Source: Sitta carolinensis
Taxonomy: Eukaryota; Chordata; Aves; Passeriformes; Sittidae
Assembly: GCA_032173965.1 (NCBI GenBank)
Contig: CM063284.1
Location: 60,386,863-60,450,862 of the forward strand
Reading direction: 5' to 3'
DNA: 64,000 bases
Shown: piece by piece, positions 1 through 12,300 of the stretch
Position numbering within the stretch: the first letter of the stretch is position 1
Layout: every line of letters begins with the position of its first letter
The notes under the pieces: model-generated
Told to the model about the DNA's origin: nothing
Databases searched by the model: none
The model's input: only the letters and a program-made list of their open reading frames with translations
Made by a program: the position numbers and the translations under genes

Positions 1-3000
1 GTGCAAGTTATAGGTAAGGATGTTACAGCCCTTGATTTTATTAGTGGGTGTGCATTATGGTTTAGGAATGGTGTTCCCAGATTTAGTATTCCCACAAAAA
101 AAAACCCTGCCACTCTGCTACAGGGTATTCTTTGAAGCTTTGCTATGGCAAGTGCTATTACCTGTCCCAGGAAAGAAGAAATAAAGGCAGACTTCTTTCT
201 ACAGACAATTCCAACACTCTTATTTATTAAATGGTTCCATTATTTATTCCTGCTGTTTTTATTGCTGCAGTTCCTAGAAGTTTGGGTCATTCAAAATAAA
301 TTTAAATTTAAAGAGAAGTATTTTAACATAGTTAAACTATGTTATCTAGTTCCAAACTCACTGAAATCAGTGTAAAAGCTGCTAGAGATTTGGACAGGAC
401 TTTTATATCTTAAATACACACCTAGCTGAGAGTGACATGATTTATGTATCCAGGCAGTGCCTTTATCTGCTATATAAAGTTATAGAGAGGTGGAATATTT
501 TCAGTTTGGGGGCTTCAGGAGAGAATGGAGTTAAATTGTAAATAGCAGAATATTATAATTGGCTTAACAATGCTCTGACAACATTTCATAAAAAATTTTT
601 ATGGCCAATGCAGAATTTACTTTTTTTTAGTTTTGTGGTGGACTGCAATATTTTGTCTCTGAATGGTTTGTGCTCTTTTGTTTGTCTGAGTACTTGTGTT
701 TAAATCAATACACAGGTTCAGTTTGTTTTACATGGACAGCATGTTCAGTAGCAAATGTCAGAGTTAGTATAAACTGTTTGCAATGTATCTGAATGGATTT
801 AAACGCTATTCAATTAAGGGAGAGATTACCTGTGTAAAATATAGGGGGGGGTGTTGCTCCTATTGCATTGTCAAAGAGTGGATTGAAAGTTTTTATGTGA
901 TATCTCAGAAATTTTTTTTTTTATCTCTGGAAAGTGGCAACTCCTCCACAGAGAGCATAATGACAAAAATAAATACTTTAAGATTTAACTTGAGGAGAGA
1001 GAAAGAGAAACAAAGGTCATTGGTCTTTGAAGACAGGTGGAATATAAAAGACATGTCTCCTGTGCTGCTGTACAGACAATTTAATCGTGTGGATTTTTCA
1101 GTGTTAAATAATGGATGTTATAGTCTGTCATGTGGCAGTTTTTATAAGGTTTGTGTGTTACTCAGTGGATTGACTTATACAGTTTTTTAGATAATAAGTG
1201 GACCTGTACTACAGAGAGGACTCATGGGAATATCAGTTTTCTTCTTTTTAGTACACTGCAGGAGGTCTGAAGCTGAGCAGGCAGTGGAATGTTGTTTTTA
1301 TTATGCTGCCATTCTCTCAAATATATCACAACAACAACCACAAAATTAAGAAAACACATTGTGGACATCGCTTTTTCTCCATGTTGTCTCTAAGCTCGAA
1401 GATGTCAACTTTCAAGGCCAGGACAGGAATGTTTGAGAAACACTAAACTAATTTAAAATTCAAACGCTTCAAAAGATGAATAAACACATTTGATCAGATC
1501 ATCCTATGCTTCTGAGGGTTCTCTTTTCCTCCCCTCAGAACTTTGTAGCCGTCCAGTCAGAGGTGCAGGCCGTGCACACTGTTGAGTGCCCACTGTAAAT
1601 GCAGGGGGCTGGGCTGCCTCTGGGGTATCTGTAAGTCTCGCCGATGCATCAATGGGGTGGGTCTCTGGGCACTGACTACAGGCAGTGGTCTGCAGTACTC
1701 TAGCACTGTGCTTTGAAAGTCTGGTGCTGTATTGTTTGTAAATGAAGTCTTTTGTTCAGTGAGATTTACAGACATGTTTGGGCAAATAAAACCTCTAATT
1801 TGAGTGATCTAATTGCTGACTCTAAAATGCTGTTTGCACATTACACTGTTTAATTACTTCAGTCTAGTAGTTGTCTAGCAATGTCTCAATCTGTTATATC
1901 TGCCAGAATTAAAGGGGGAAAAAGGAATTTATTTGGGTGCCATTCACTGTGCAACAATTGTACAAAGCCTTAAATGGAGAAGCAACGTTTGTCCATTTTA
2001 ATACTTTTTGTTAGAGTGCCACAATAGCATAAAATAAGGAAAAAAATTTGTTCAGCTTCTCTCTAAGGTTTTGTGGGTTTTGACAGCAGTAAAATGTAGT
2101 CTGAGAATGCAGTTCATAAAATAAATGCCAACAAAATACAAACTAGCAGTCTCTACATTTTTCCAACACAGCACTTAAGATGAAATGAAATTGTATAAAG
2201 GGAAGAATAAATGCAATCAGTTACATTGTGCACTCTGCTCTACTTAATTTGAGAGCACAACTTGTATTTGCTTTATATATAGCCCCATATAACTCACAAC
2301 TCTCAGCAATCCTACCACAGTTATGTACATTCTTTACAAGGGATGAAAAAGTAACAAGGCTGGCTATCTTTTCAGGACATCACACTGTCTTCTAAACATG
2401 TGCTGCCGTATTTGTAATCTGTTGTTCTCTTAATAAAGCTTGTCTGAGAAAAGTGCTGTAGTCAAAATGGAGTCTCCATGTAAAGCTGCACATCACAGTG
2501 TTTTTAAATCAAAGATTACCTCACTTTGTGGGAAAAAATACAGATCATTACTGCAGTATTTTTCGTTTGCTATCCTCTTGGTTATGAGTATTGGATGTTT
2601 GTTTATTACTTTGATAATTTCTAATTGTTCACACTTGTGGGAACCTGTATCTTCTGCAAAGGTTTCATGAGGCATTGCACAGTGCCTTAAAGTTTACAGG
2701 GTTTGGTTAGAAGGGGGAACACTAATTCTTTAAAATATGCTTTCTTGGGGAGCAGTATCTCACACAGGCCTTGAAGCTATGAAACAGGATTTTCCTGGAG
2801 TGCCCTTTTGCTGTCTTCTGCCATTTAATGTGATAGCAACCCTGATAAGCACAAAGAGCCAAAGAGAAGTAGTTCTTTTTTAACCACTGTATTGGGCCTT
2901 GACGTCATGCCCTTCTCCATACTTCTGAGTTCTGCCACTCCTTGGGAACTTTGGATATGAGACTATAAATACTGAGGGAATGCTGTTATTTATATATTTA

Positions 3001-4559
3001 AGAGTGCCATGTGGCATCAGTTTATTTTGAAAGAGCTGCTTGTTTAAAGTAAGAATATGATTGACCTTTCTGCAATTTCTCAAACCTTGACTTTCTTCCC
3101 CTCCTTCCCAAACCTCATCTGTTCACAGCTGAAATCCTAGTCTTTGCTACAAGTCACAGTCTGTGTTTATTTCTGAGGGATCTTTCCTGTGTTGCAAGAT
3201 GAGAATTAACAGAAATGTAAGCACTGTAGTATATTCCCTGAAGCTTCTCTAAAATGTTTATGCCAGTGGCAGAGGTCCTGTTTGACATTTCAGCACAATA
3301 GAGTTGAATGGAAGAGCTTCAGGCGACTGCTGTGCACTCTGCTGACATTCACTTGTCTGCAGTGGTTGGAGGAAAAGTTCCATTGCACTTGGTTTCTGCT
3401 CCTAACTTGCCAGTCACTAGTCTCTTGTCTTTGTTAGGCTCTGCTCTTAAACTGAAACTACTTCTTCAGATCACTTAGGCTGCACCTCAGGTAGCAGACA
3501 CATAGGCACGTCTGAGTCAATGACTTGACTGCTACTGGTCCTTTCTGCGTATATCTAAATCCCTTCTAATTCTCCTCTGCATGAATCATATCTTAACCTG
3601 TGTTTGGGGGGTATTTTCAGTTTGAGTTGGCTGCTCAGCCTATGGAAACAAAGTAATGTTTGAGTTGACAACTGTTAGCAGCTACTGGTGTGACCACTCC
3701 ATTCCATATATTGTCCATATTCGTTCCTTCTAAGATGTTTTTGACAGCTGTGGATGGCCTTGGAGCTAAAAGTAAAATACGTGCAGGTCATGTTGCCTCT
3801 TCATCTCACCTCTAAATAATTTTTGAAAGCTGTAGAAGTTTTTAATCAGCAGTGAAACTGAAGAAATTAAAATCCCAAATCAGACCACGGCTTCTCATGT
3901 GGAAATACTGGTATCCTGGTTCTTATTTTATTAGAGACTCATAGTCTGTTTGCAGTATTAATTCTGATAAAGATGTAAATTCCAGTATTGATTTTGAACT
4001 TTATTATTTCTTGTGTGCTTACATATTAGTAGGAATCTCTTTTATTATCACACTCATAGACTCCTAGTGTTGCAGAGCATTGTGGTCAGCTATATTTATT
4101 TTTATTGCAGTATTAGGACTATTCTGATTGGCTAAACATTCTACAAAAATCCACTCTTGTACTTGAAATGAAAATTAATTTTAAAGTTTCCTGTTGTTTA
4201 TGATACACATTTTCTTTTCTATTGAACATTATTTTAGTAAATCTCCTCTTTGTCACTTAAGATTTTAATAATGAACTAAGAAATTTTCCAGTCTGACTAA
4301 GTTAATTTTGAGGTCTGATATTCATTATTAGCAGTTCTATAACTCTGGTGGTGTACAAAGAAAGCAGATATCAGAAACTCTTTAATTAAGTGTTTTTAAG
4401 GGGGTACCAGTAATGATGAGCAGAACAGTCTGGAAAAAATATAAACTGCTTTGTCTTTATGTCTTACTGCCTTTTACCTTCTCCCCAACTATTTTTGAAA
4501 CGTTAAAATCTGTTAGTCTTTTGCTTTTTTTGTTTTCTGTGCTCCTTCTATTCTTTTAG
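1..4559. other. AT-rich non-coding DNA, no gene seen
   Basis: All six frames are broken by frequent stop codons. The open stretches reach at most about 135 codons and look like nothing I recognise. One frame at 2440-2670 on the plus strand contains a 20-residue hydrophobic stretch, but it has no homology I can see and its composition is what AT-rich DNA gives by chance. I see no repeat family, RNA gene or CpG-rich promoter here. The stretch is best read as intron or intergenic sequence. Confidence 0.75.
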
Positions 4560-4622
4560 GCCCAAAGAATCCAAGTTCTCCACAGCAGCTGCTTTCACAA
4601 ACACAAGATTTGGAGATTTGAG
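4560..4622 (+). other. exon-like segment (candidate 63-nt cassette exon)
   Basis: The segment is bounded by good splice-site lookalikes. Upstream, a long pyrimidine-rich tract (about 4519-4559) ends in CTTTTAG. Downstream, GAG is followed directly by GTAGGT. The interval is 63 nt, exactly 21 codons, so skipping it would keep the reading frame. Frame 1 is fully open. Frame 2 is also open and reads PKESKFSTAAAF and onward, a plausible peptide. Frame 3 ends in a TGA three bases before the donor. I do not recognise the peptide in any known protein, and no partner exon is visible in the window. It could be an alternative exon of a gene spanning the window, or a pseudo-exon, which are common in long introns. 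Confidence 0.22.
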
Positions 4623-5129
4623 GTAGGTTCTTACATTGCTTAGATATTTAGTCGCATTCATCGAGACAATGAAAATAACACTAGTAGTGGTGATAGTGTT
4701 AATGATTTGTCGTTCCATGTCTTAGATGAATGAAGTCTGAGAAAGTGTTTACAAGAGATTTATAGAAAAGAAATGTGGAGCAAAAGAACAAATTTTATTG
4801 CAAATGTTGCAGAAAATGTAAAAAAAATTGTTTAGCTTTATTTAATTAGACACTGAGGAAAGACATTTCTCTTCCATTTCTTATAAATAGGTCATCTTAC
4901 TGATTAAATTATTAGTACTGAGCAAACATAGGAGAGAATGGCGAACAAGCAGTGACTGATAAAAGACAATTCACAGATGTTTATTTAGCTAATTCAAGAA
5001 GCAGTTTCAATCTGCTGATATATTCTTTTAAAGTTTTGTTCAGTTTAGTAAAAACTGATAAATAAAACAGACAAAATTCAATACGCACATTAACAATAGA
5101 GAAGGTTAGATTTTATTTCCTTACTAGCT

Positions 5130-5200
5130 GTTTTGGTTGTGTTGGTTTTTTTTTGTTTGTTTGGGTTTTTTTTGTTTGCTTTTTTTGGTTTTTTTGTCTT
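5130..5200 (+). repeat. T/G-rich simple repeat (TTTG-like)
   Basis: A tract made almost only of T and G, with GTTTG/GGTTTT units interrupted by T runs. It is a degenerate TTTG-type simple repeat and has no coding potential. Confidence 0.8.
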
Positions 5201-7611
5201 TAAATGTAGAGTTTATGACATACGGAATGATGGTGTCTTAAGAATGTTACCTCATGATTTTTCAGTTTTATAGATGATAGAATTTTCTGTTAATTTAATT
5301 TAACTACCCATTACCTGCTGCTTAGCATCAAGGTGGCAAAATATAGATAGTTTGGGAAAAATAAAATAACTGTTCAAGTATCGATTCTGAAGTTGTGTAA
5401 CCAATATATTCAGTTGCATAACTATCATTAAAATAAATACTGTGTTTCATAAGTGTATTATTACATGGATAAGGCTAATAAACCACAAGAACTCTCACAA
5501 GAACTCAGGGCAGAGGTTAGATTTTAATTTGGGTTATATGATTTAGTGGTTTGGGGATTGAATTTTATACTGTTGAAATCAGTATTTCTTTTCTTGGTTT
5601 TCTTAAAAGCAGGTCCCAGATGAACTTATTAAATACTGATATGGTCATGTACATTGTAGGTTTTTCCATGGAAAGAGAAACCTTGTGCTAATAATTGGAC
5701 ATTTTATACAAAATTATAAATAAATGTGTCCAAGACTGAAATATCTTGAAAAGATTTTGCTTTTGACAGATTGAATTATAATCTTGGTATGCATTTTAAA
5801 ATCAGGGAGCAAAAAGATAGCAGCTCTCACCTCAGAGCTTTCCTGTGCTGCTCCCTAATCTGTCAGGGGTGTGGTGGTATGAAAATTTACCATGAGCTGA
5901 GGAAATATATAGCGTCAGTGTTCCTCAGTCACCAGTTGTGCTGTTGGCACATTACTGTTTTCCATCTTGAAGGTTCATAATGGTAGGCCAGAATTATTTG
6001 AGGGACCTGAAAAGAGGTGAAGGAATGAAGAAGAGAGAGCCATCTAGTTTCAATTTTGAAATTAATACCAAAAAAGAATTAAAATTTGCTGTTTAAAAAT
6101 TTACACAGCTATTGAATTCCTGTATTGAATTGTAGCTGATACTTTGAATGGAAAGAATAATTTGGGTCTCAAGAGTAAATCAGCCTCTATAAAAGATAAT
6201 TTTCGGGAAGGAAATAATTTTTATAATATGCAACTAGGATATATTTTTTTCTACTGATAAAATAGTGAATTCTGCAGTTTTCAATCTAATAATGGCAAAA
6301 ATTAAAAGCAGTTGAAATTTGGAAAACTGTGTGAATGACAGGAGGCTAAAATTCCTTATGGACAGGAAAGAAAAAGTTACTCTAAGTAGTACTGCAATGT
6401 TTTTCCATTCTAGTGTTTCTAACCACTTTTTTATTTATCAATAAAAAGTATCTATGTTAAAGCATCTTATAGAGAAGGAATGTGAAGTGGACTACAGAGG
6501 TACACAGCTCCTGAAAACACCTATAGGATGTGTCTGGAAATAACCATCCAAAAACTAACCAACCAATTGACCAAAAATTCTTTTGACATTGTTCTTCTCA
6601 AAATAATAGGAAAATGATTTTTAGAATAATTTTTAAGATATTACTTGATGTTTGTTAAACTCTTCAGAATTACTCTGTTTTAAAATCCTTTCTTTCAGGT
6701 ACGATAAGCACTCACAGTTTCCATATACTGTGGTCAAATTCACCATCCCTTTTGTTTTTGTTCATTATAATGAGTATGTTTGAAGGCAGAATCTATTTTC
6801 CCAGTCTTTGAGTCTTGAACTAAAAGTTTCTTCTATACAAGGATCAACATTTGGATCCTGTTCAGGTGATATTGTCTGACTGTGTAAGTCTTCCTTTTAG
6901 CTGATAAATTAATAATACAGCCATTTTCATTGTTTTATTTTTGTGCTCATTTTAGCGATATATCTAAAGGAAAACCCCATACTTAGGCCTTTCCTGAACA
7001 GCATTGCAAATTTCTTTCCTATTTCTCAGAGAAAACAAGTGGGCATTCTAAACTTACCTACAGTAACACTGCATGCTAAAGAAGCGGTATGCTTATTTTT
7101 TTCTTACATGGACTCATTTTATTAAATTACTATTACTACCTGCTTTTTATCCAGATTTTCCTTTGTTTTGGGAGGAAAAACTCAACATAAATTTTTTTTC
7201 ATTGCTTCTGTCACTGGGAGTGTTTCTCCCTTAAGAGAGTGAGACAATCATTTTAGAGATTGCTTGAAGTTTCAATAAAATTTTACCAAGTAGGGTCTGA
7301 TGTCTTGCAACATGACCTAGTTCTAATTAATATTCTGCATTTGGGACACAGCCTCAAAGGGTGGAGGGAATCCTGCTGCCACGGGTGGGAGGCATGCATC
7401 ATCTCTGCAACACAGGTGCAGGAGAGAGGAGTGTTTGCCATGCAGGTTGCTCTGGTGGTGGTTTGCTGGCCATTCAGCTTCCAAAGGTCCTGCCTTCCCC
7501 AAGCTGTCTGTGTGCTTCCTCCTGCAGCTGGTCCTGCTCCTGCCAGGTGCTGATGCTCCTTTAATTGTCCTTCTTACTCTCAGTAAAGTGGGTAAGCGAA
7601 ATGGTTCTGGC

Positions 7612-7632
7612 TGTGAGACCCAAGGTCTCACA
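7612..7632. repeat. perfect 9-bp inverted repeat
   Basis: The arm TGTGAGACC (7612-7620) and its exact reverse complement GGTCTCACA (7624-7632) are separated by CAA. It could form a small hairpin. No function can be assigned, and arms this short occur by chance in 64 kb. Confidence 0.6.
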
Positions 7633-8619
7633 AATTTCCTGGGGAGCAACACTGGTTTTTACACAGGTGGTATGTGTCCATGACTGGTCTAAGCCAAAGA
7701 GCTGAGGGAAGGCTTCAGCTTTTCTATCTTTAACCATTCACAAGTTTGCTGACCCAGATGCTTCTATATTAAGTGTGGAGAGAGACAGGAACTTCTAGTG
7801 CCATGCTAAGAAGAATGAATCATCTTTCAACAGGCTAGCCTGGTGCCTGATGCACAATCAGCCCTGATGTTTAGCAGCTGAATGAATGAAGTTTTGTAGG
7901 AGGACTCTTGTAAAGAAGGCTGCATCTGCAAAGTGCACAGTAAAGTCAGTGTGCAAGTGAGCTCTGGTTTTCTTTTATTCTCCATGTAACTGTTTGTGTT
8001 CAAGTGGAATGACAACAATATCAAGAAATGCAAGTAAATCTTGGTATATGTTTGCCATCAGGTGACTTAAATGTGCCCCCCTCATCTTTCATGCTTTGGT
8101 ACATAAACAGAAAAAACAGAGTAATAGGTCAGAAATAACCAAGTTTCAAATCTTGCTGATGAGTGATGGTTGGTGTTTCACTGGCCTGGCAGCTCTCTTG
8201 TGGTGCTGGTGAGGCAGGTGTTTTAAGCCAGTATCAGGCACAGCTTTTAAATAAACTCATCTATCATGAGTGTTCATATTTGGGCAGCAGTTGCCCAGCT
8301 GTGCTTAGACTGTGGCACTGAGCATGTCAAGTGTCACCTTGCACAGACAAGCTCAGGAAAAATGTTTCCCCAGGGTTGTTAATATCGTCATCAATGCAAG
8401 TCAACAGACATCTTCTGACAAAGTGTGGGCAGAGAGTGGGGGGAGGAAAATGCACTGTATGAACTAATATAAATTCAGGCTGTGCAAAATCCCTATGGGC
8501 TCCAAGGCAGAACCAGTGTTTGAGGAGAATTGCAGGTAGTCCTGTGGTGATGGAGGATGAGAGGATTCATATCTGACCAGGTATAAAGGGCTTAGCAGAT
8601 CAAATGCTTCGCTTCTGTC

Positions 8620-8645
8620 AAACAAAAACAAAACAAAACAAAAAA
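8620..8645 (+). repeat. (CAAAA)n microsatellite
   Basis: Four to five units of CAAAA followed by an A run. A short simple repeat. Confidence 0.85.
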
Positions 8646-11099
8646 GGCATTTAATTAGGAAACTACTTAATGAAGAAGCGAAGAGAACAGAAATATTAGC
8701 ATTAAACCTCTGCCCCCTTGCAAGGGGTTTTGAACCTGTCTGTGTTCTTGCTTTATCTCTTCAGAACAGACACAGTTTTTTTTTCATAGAAAAACTCTGG
8801 AGATGAGCATTGACTGCATTAAAATGTCATCTCACAAAGCAGGGGCTTTAAAATGGGATTTTAGCAGAGTATTGCCCAAGCAGGCCATGAATAGTAAGCA
8901 GAGATATAATGCAAAAGGAGACCATCATACTTAAATGAGTTTCATTAGCCAACCTCTAAACACACTAGATATGGGTAGACTGATGTTACATGTGGTATTT
9001 ACAGGCTTGGTTCTCCTAGTAGGTAATGTTGAGATTTCTGCTACAGATTCACACTTAGTGTGAAGTTTTCAGAATCACTGTAGCCTTAGAAGATGAAATA
9101 TTCTTGAGGGGGAAATAGATAGTATTTTAATTTAAAGGGAAGTATGTCTTAATGGTGTTAAAATATAGAAATCAAATTATCATGGAGGTCATAAAAGTGG
9201 CATCAAGGGAAATAAATGTGTGTCTTCAAACTTTCATTTAAGCCACCTGTATATCAATGAATTTCATGCACGGTACTTAGGATCAGTTTTTGTGAGGGTT
9301 GTTTTTTGCAAATAAGCAGAAATCTCTGCTGTAGCTGCAAAAGCAGATTTCACCGGTACTGCACTGCTTTCCAAACTGTTGCCTGTGGAGACACTTGTTT
9401 CACTCTGTGCTCTTCCACAAACCCTATGTCCTGGCTTTATTTGAAGCTTTTGTACTATAACATTCATGCTGTAAGGATGTGGAAAATGTGAGGCCCAGGG
9501 GAAGGAAGAGAGACGTTACACTACTTAACCAAGTGTGCCATGCTGTACCAGAGATAAACGTACTTAGCTATCATCAGAAAGAGATTCCTTATGTAAAAGT
9601 TTTTAAGTGAAAATCTAAGACTGCACTTTGAACTTGTCTGTCAGTATATTTTTTATAACTATTTGTCTGATTTTCTTCTAGGTGGGAGTTTCTTTAGGAT
9701 TTGGGGATTTTTAAATTTATTTTTTTATGCTGGAATATTTGATCTACTATCTCCTTTTCACATGAGTATTTGCATGGACTATATAGGCCTGTATCTCTAA
9801 AATCCACCCAATCTGGGACCATCTAGGTCAGATCACAAGCAGTAAAGGTGTCCCCAGAATTTAAATCCAAATTTGGCATCCGATTGCAAAACATCCCCAG
9901 AATAGCGTGCCCTAGTGTTTAAAAAACATGTTCACACATTCCTATTAATTTGAATGGCAAGCCCTGTTTCTGTCCTTGGGCTGAGCCTTAAACCAATAAC
10001 ATGGCTAGGGGATTATTGTTAGTTAAAGAAAAAGTACTAGCTACAGTTACACAGAAGACTGAGTACTGTGAAATCTAGAGGAAAAAGCTCAGTAGAAATA
10101 TATTGGAACAAAAGGGGAACAGGAAGAAAAAAAGCCGTCAGCAATATTCATGTAGTCTATGCATGATACCATGTATTCTGTTGGTTTCTAAAGGCTTTCT
10201 CAGATTCCTGCTGTTCCAAGGCTTTCTCTTACCCATATGGGTGAGACGCTCTGATGTTGCTTAACTGCAGCGATCAGTTTTGATTTACTGATTTCACCAG
10301 ATGTCAGGCAGCTGAGAAGCTGGCTCACATTACCTGTCTGAAGGTCTCTGTGGGTGACTGCCTTCCATGGACTTCAGAGAGGTTCAGACCTATCTGTACC
10401 TGCTGGAGAGGCTGGAAAACTGAAGTCCCAGTTCTTTTCTGCTCGTTCAAGCAAGACCTAACTCCATCGAATTAGTTGAATTAGCTGTTCTCTGAAGCTG
10501 CAAATGAAATGAGACTCAAAAGCAGTTATTTAGTAACAACATAGATAATGAATAATTCAAAGTATGACAGAGGTCAATAAAGGGTGCATTCTAATTGCAC
10601 GGTCCTATAGAAATAATAACCTTTTGTGATAAATGCTCAAAGAAAGCACAGGGAAATAAGTTGCTTGCATGTCTGCTTAGATATTAAGATCTTTTATTGA
10701 AAGTGTAAACACTGTAGATACAGTGCTTTTTGCATAATTGAAACAGCAGAGGGGACAAATTTTGTTTTAAGGAAATGGCAGTGATGCAAATTGTTCAACT
10801 CTCAATGTTTAGAAGGTCTTGAAATAAGCTTAAAAATGAGACTTGACAAATAGTCACTGTTCTCTTACACTTGTTTTCTGAGCCATTAGATGCGGGTCAC
10901 ATTTTAATTTCCCAGTTATATAATCCCTGGACTCTAGTCCTTGCAGTTTGAAAAATACCTGTTATTGTCTGCCTGGCAATGAAACTCTGATAGCTAGCAA
11001 TAGCCTAAAAGTGACACTGAGTCTTAAAAAGATAGAATCAAATTTTGTAGTTTGTAAAAAAAAAAACAAACCCTGTTGTTCAAGTCAATGGGTCTACAA

Positions 11100-11260
11100 C
11101 AGAGCAGAGGTATAAAGGATAATTTCAGTTAGCTTTCAGCTGCAGCCTGCCTGCAGCCCATCTAATCCAGTAGCTGCTAATTCATTAGGATAACCTCTGA
11201 GAGGATTAGTCTGTATGAGCCTGTACAATGGCCAGGAGAGGCACTTGGTGCCGTGGTGCT
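11100..11260. promoter_or_regulatory. candidate regulatory element with paired bicoid-type homeodomain sites
   Basis: This non-repetitive stretch has balanced composition and a cluster of transcription-factor-like words. It holds TAATCC at 11163-11168 and its reverse complement GGATTA at 11203-11208, the core bound by OTX/PITX/CRX-class homeodomains. Between them are a CTAATTCATTAGG segment and nearby GATAA words, and a CAGCTG E-box lies just upstream. Motif words of this length occur often by chance, so the call rests on clustering alone. I could not test conservation. Confidence 0.25.
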
Positions 11261-12300
11261 GCCTGCCAACGAAGGCAGAGTGACTGCAGCTGGGGCGGGT
11301 TTCCAGGGCACCCCGAGCGCGGGGCTGCCGTCTTGGCACGGAGCAGATCAGGCTTCCCTTTGTCTCCACAAGGGCTGCACGCTGCCAGAATCACTCCAGG
11401 ATGAAAAGCCTGATACTGGACTCTCCACAGAATGTGGGGGAAGAGTAAATGGTTGGGAGGCACCTGCTCACTCCTTTTGCATCCCGGCTCCACTGTGGAC
11501 CGGTATCTCCTCTCGTCCCTCCGTTCCCTTCCATATCTGCCCCCTTTTATTTTTCCCTGTTAAATTTGATTTAATGCTTCCAACACTTGTCCAAGCTTTC
11601 GGGGACCTGTAATAGATGGGAATGAAAAGACAATTGCGGCTAACCCAGGTGGAGAGCAGGGAATGGGTAATTAACTGGGAGCCACTGTGTGAGTGCTGGG
11701 CAGGCAGCTGAGAAGCCTCTGTGCTTGCACAGACCAAGTCCTGCCTGAACTCTGTGTAAAAGGCAAGGATATGCATTTGCAATGACAATCTCTTTGCAAG
11801 TCCTGGGCTAGATATTTTGCTCCCTGGGCATGTAGGTGGATTTCTCCTGACATGATTAAAATTTGATCCAACATCTTCAAGCCTAATCCCTTTAACTGTT
11901 TGAAGCCACTACATTTTGCTCTCCCTGAGTTTATTCCGCACTCCTTTGGATAGATGTAAGCTCGCTGCATTTCTGAACAATATTTCTGCTGCTTTGATGT
12001 GTCAGAAAGCAGCTGTTAAAGCTGATGAAGTGGCTGACCCAAAGTCACAGGGAGCCTGAGGCGAGGACCCAGTTTTTCTCCAGCCATATTGCTCTTCTGT
12101 GCCCATTGTACAGGATAGCAGAGGGCCACATAGACATCAGGCTCCTCACGTAGCTCCTGTACCAGAAGCAGTGCGTCCTTGTCTTCAGTCTAGCCAAGTC
12201 ACTGAGCCAGCCATTGCTACACCTGCTCCAGGCTGTTGGCTATTTAGTTCCTCACTAGGCTATAGAGACAGCAGTTGGCTACGATGTAGATGGGAGTAAA
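11261..12300. other. GC-richer non-coding block
   Basis: The base composition rises above the surrounding DNA, and overlapping open frames of about 66-119 codons appear on both strands. None has a recognisable domain, and opposing frames being open together is typical of GC-rich sequence. A TAATTA core (11668-11673) lies next to a CAGGTG E-box-like word at about 11.65 kb, so part of this block may be regulatory. I see no CpG-island core, TATA box or splice-bounded exon that I would defend. Confidence 0.5.

Larger units (their letters stand above)
4623..11099. other. AT-rich non-coding DNA
   Basis: There is no recognisable gene. The only clear low-complexity features are a T/G tract near 5.1 kb and a CAAAA run near 8.6 kb, listed separately. 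A locally more GC-rich patch at about 7340-7700 opens overlapping frames on both strands. None shows a domain, so they are probably compositional. The rest is short stop-interrupted frames. Confidence 0.7.

Noticed and set aside
2440..2670. 76-codon frame with a hydrophobic stretch as a small membrane protein
   Set aside because: It starts at TTG, has no splice or promoter context, and hydrophobic runs are expected from T-rich DNA.
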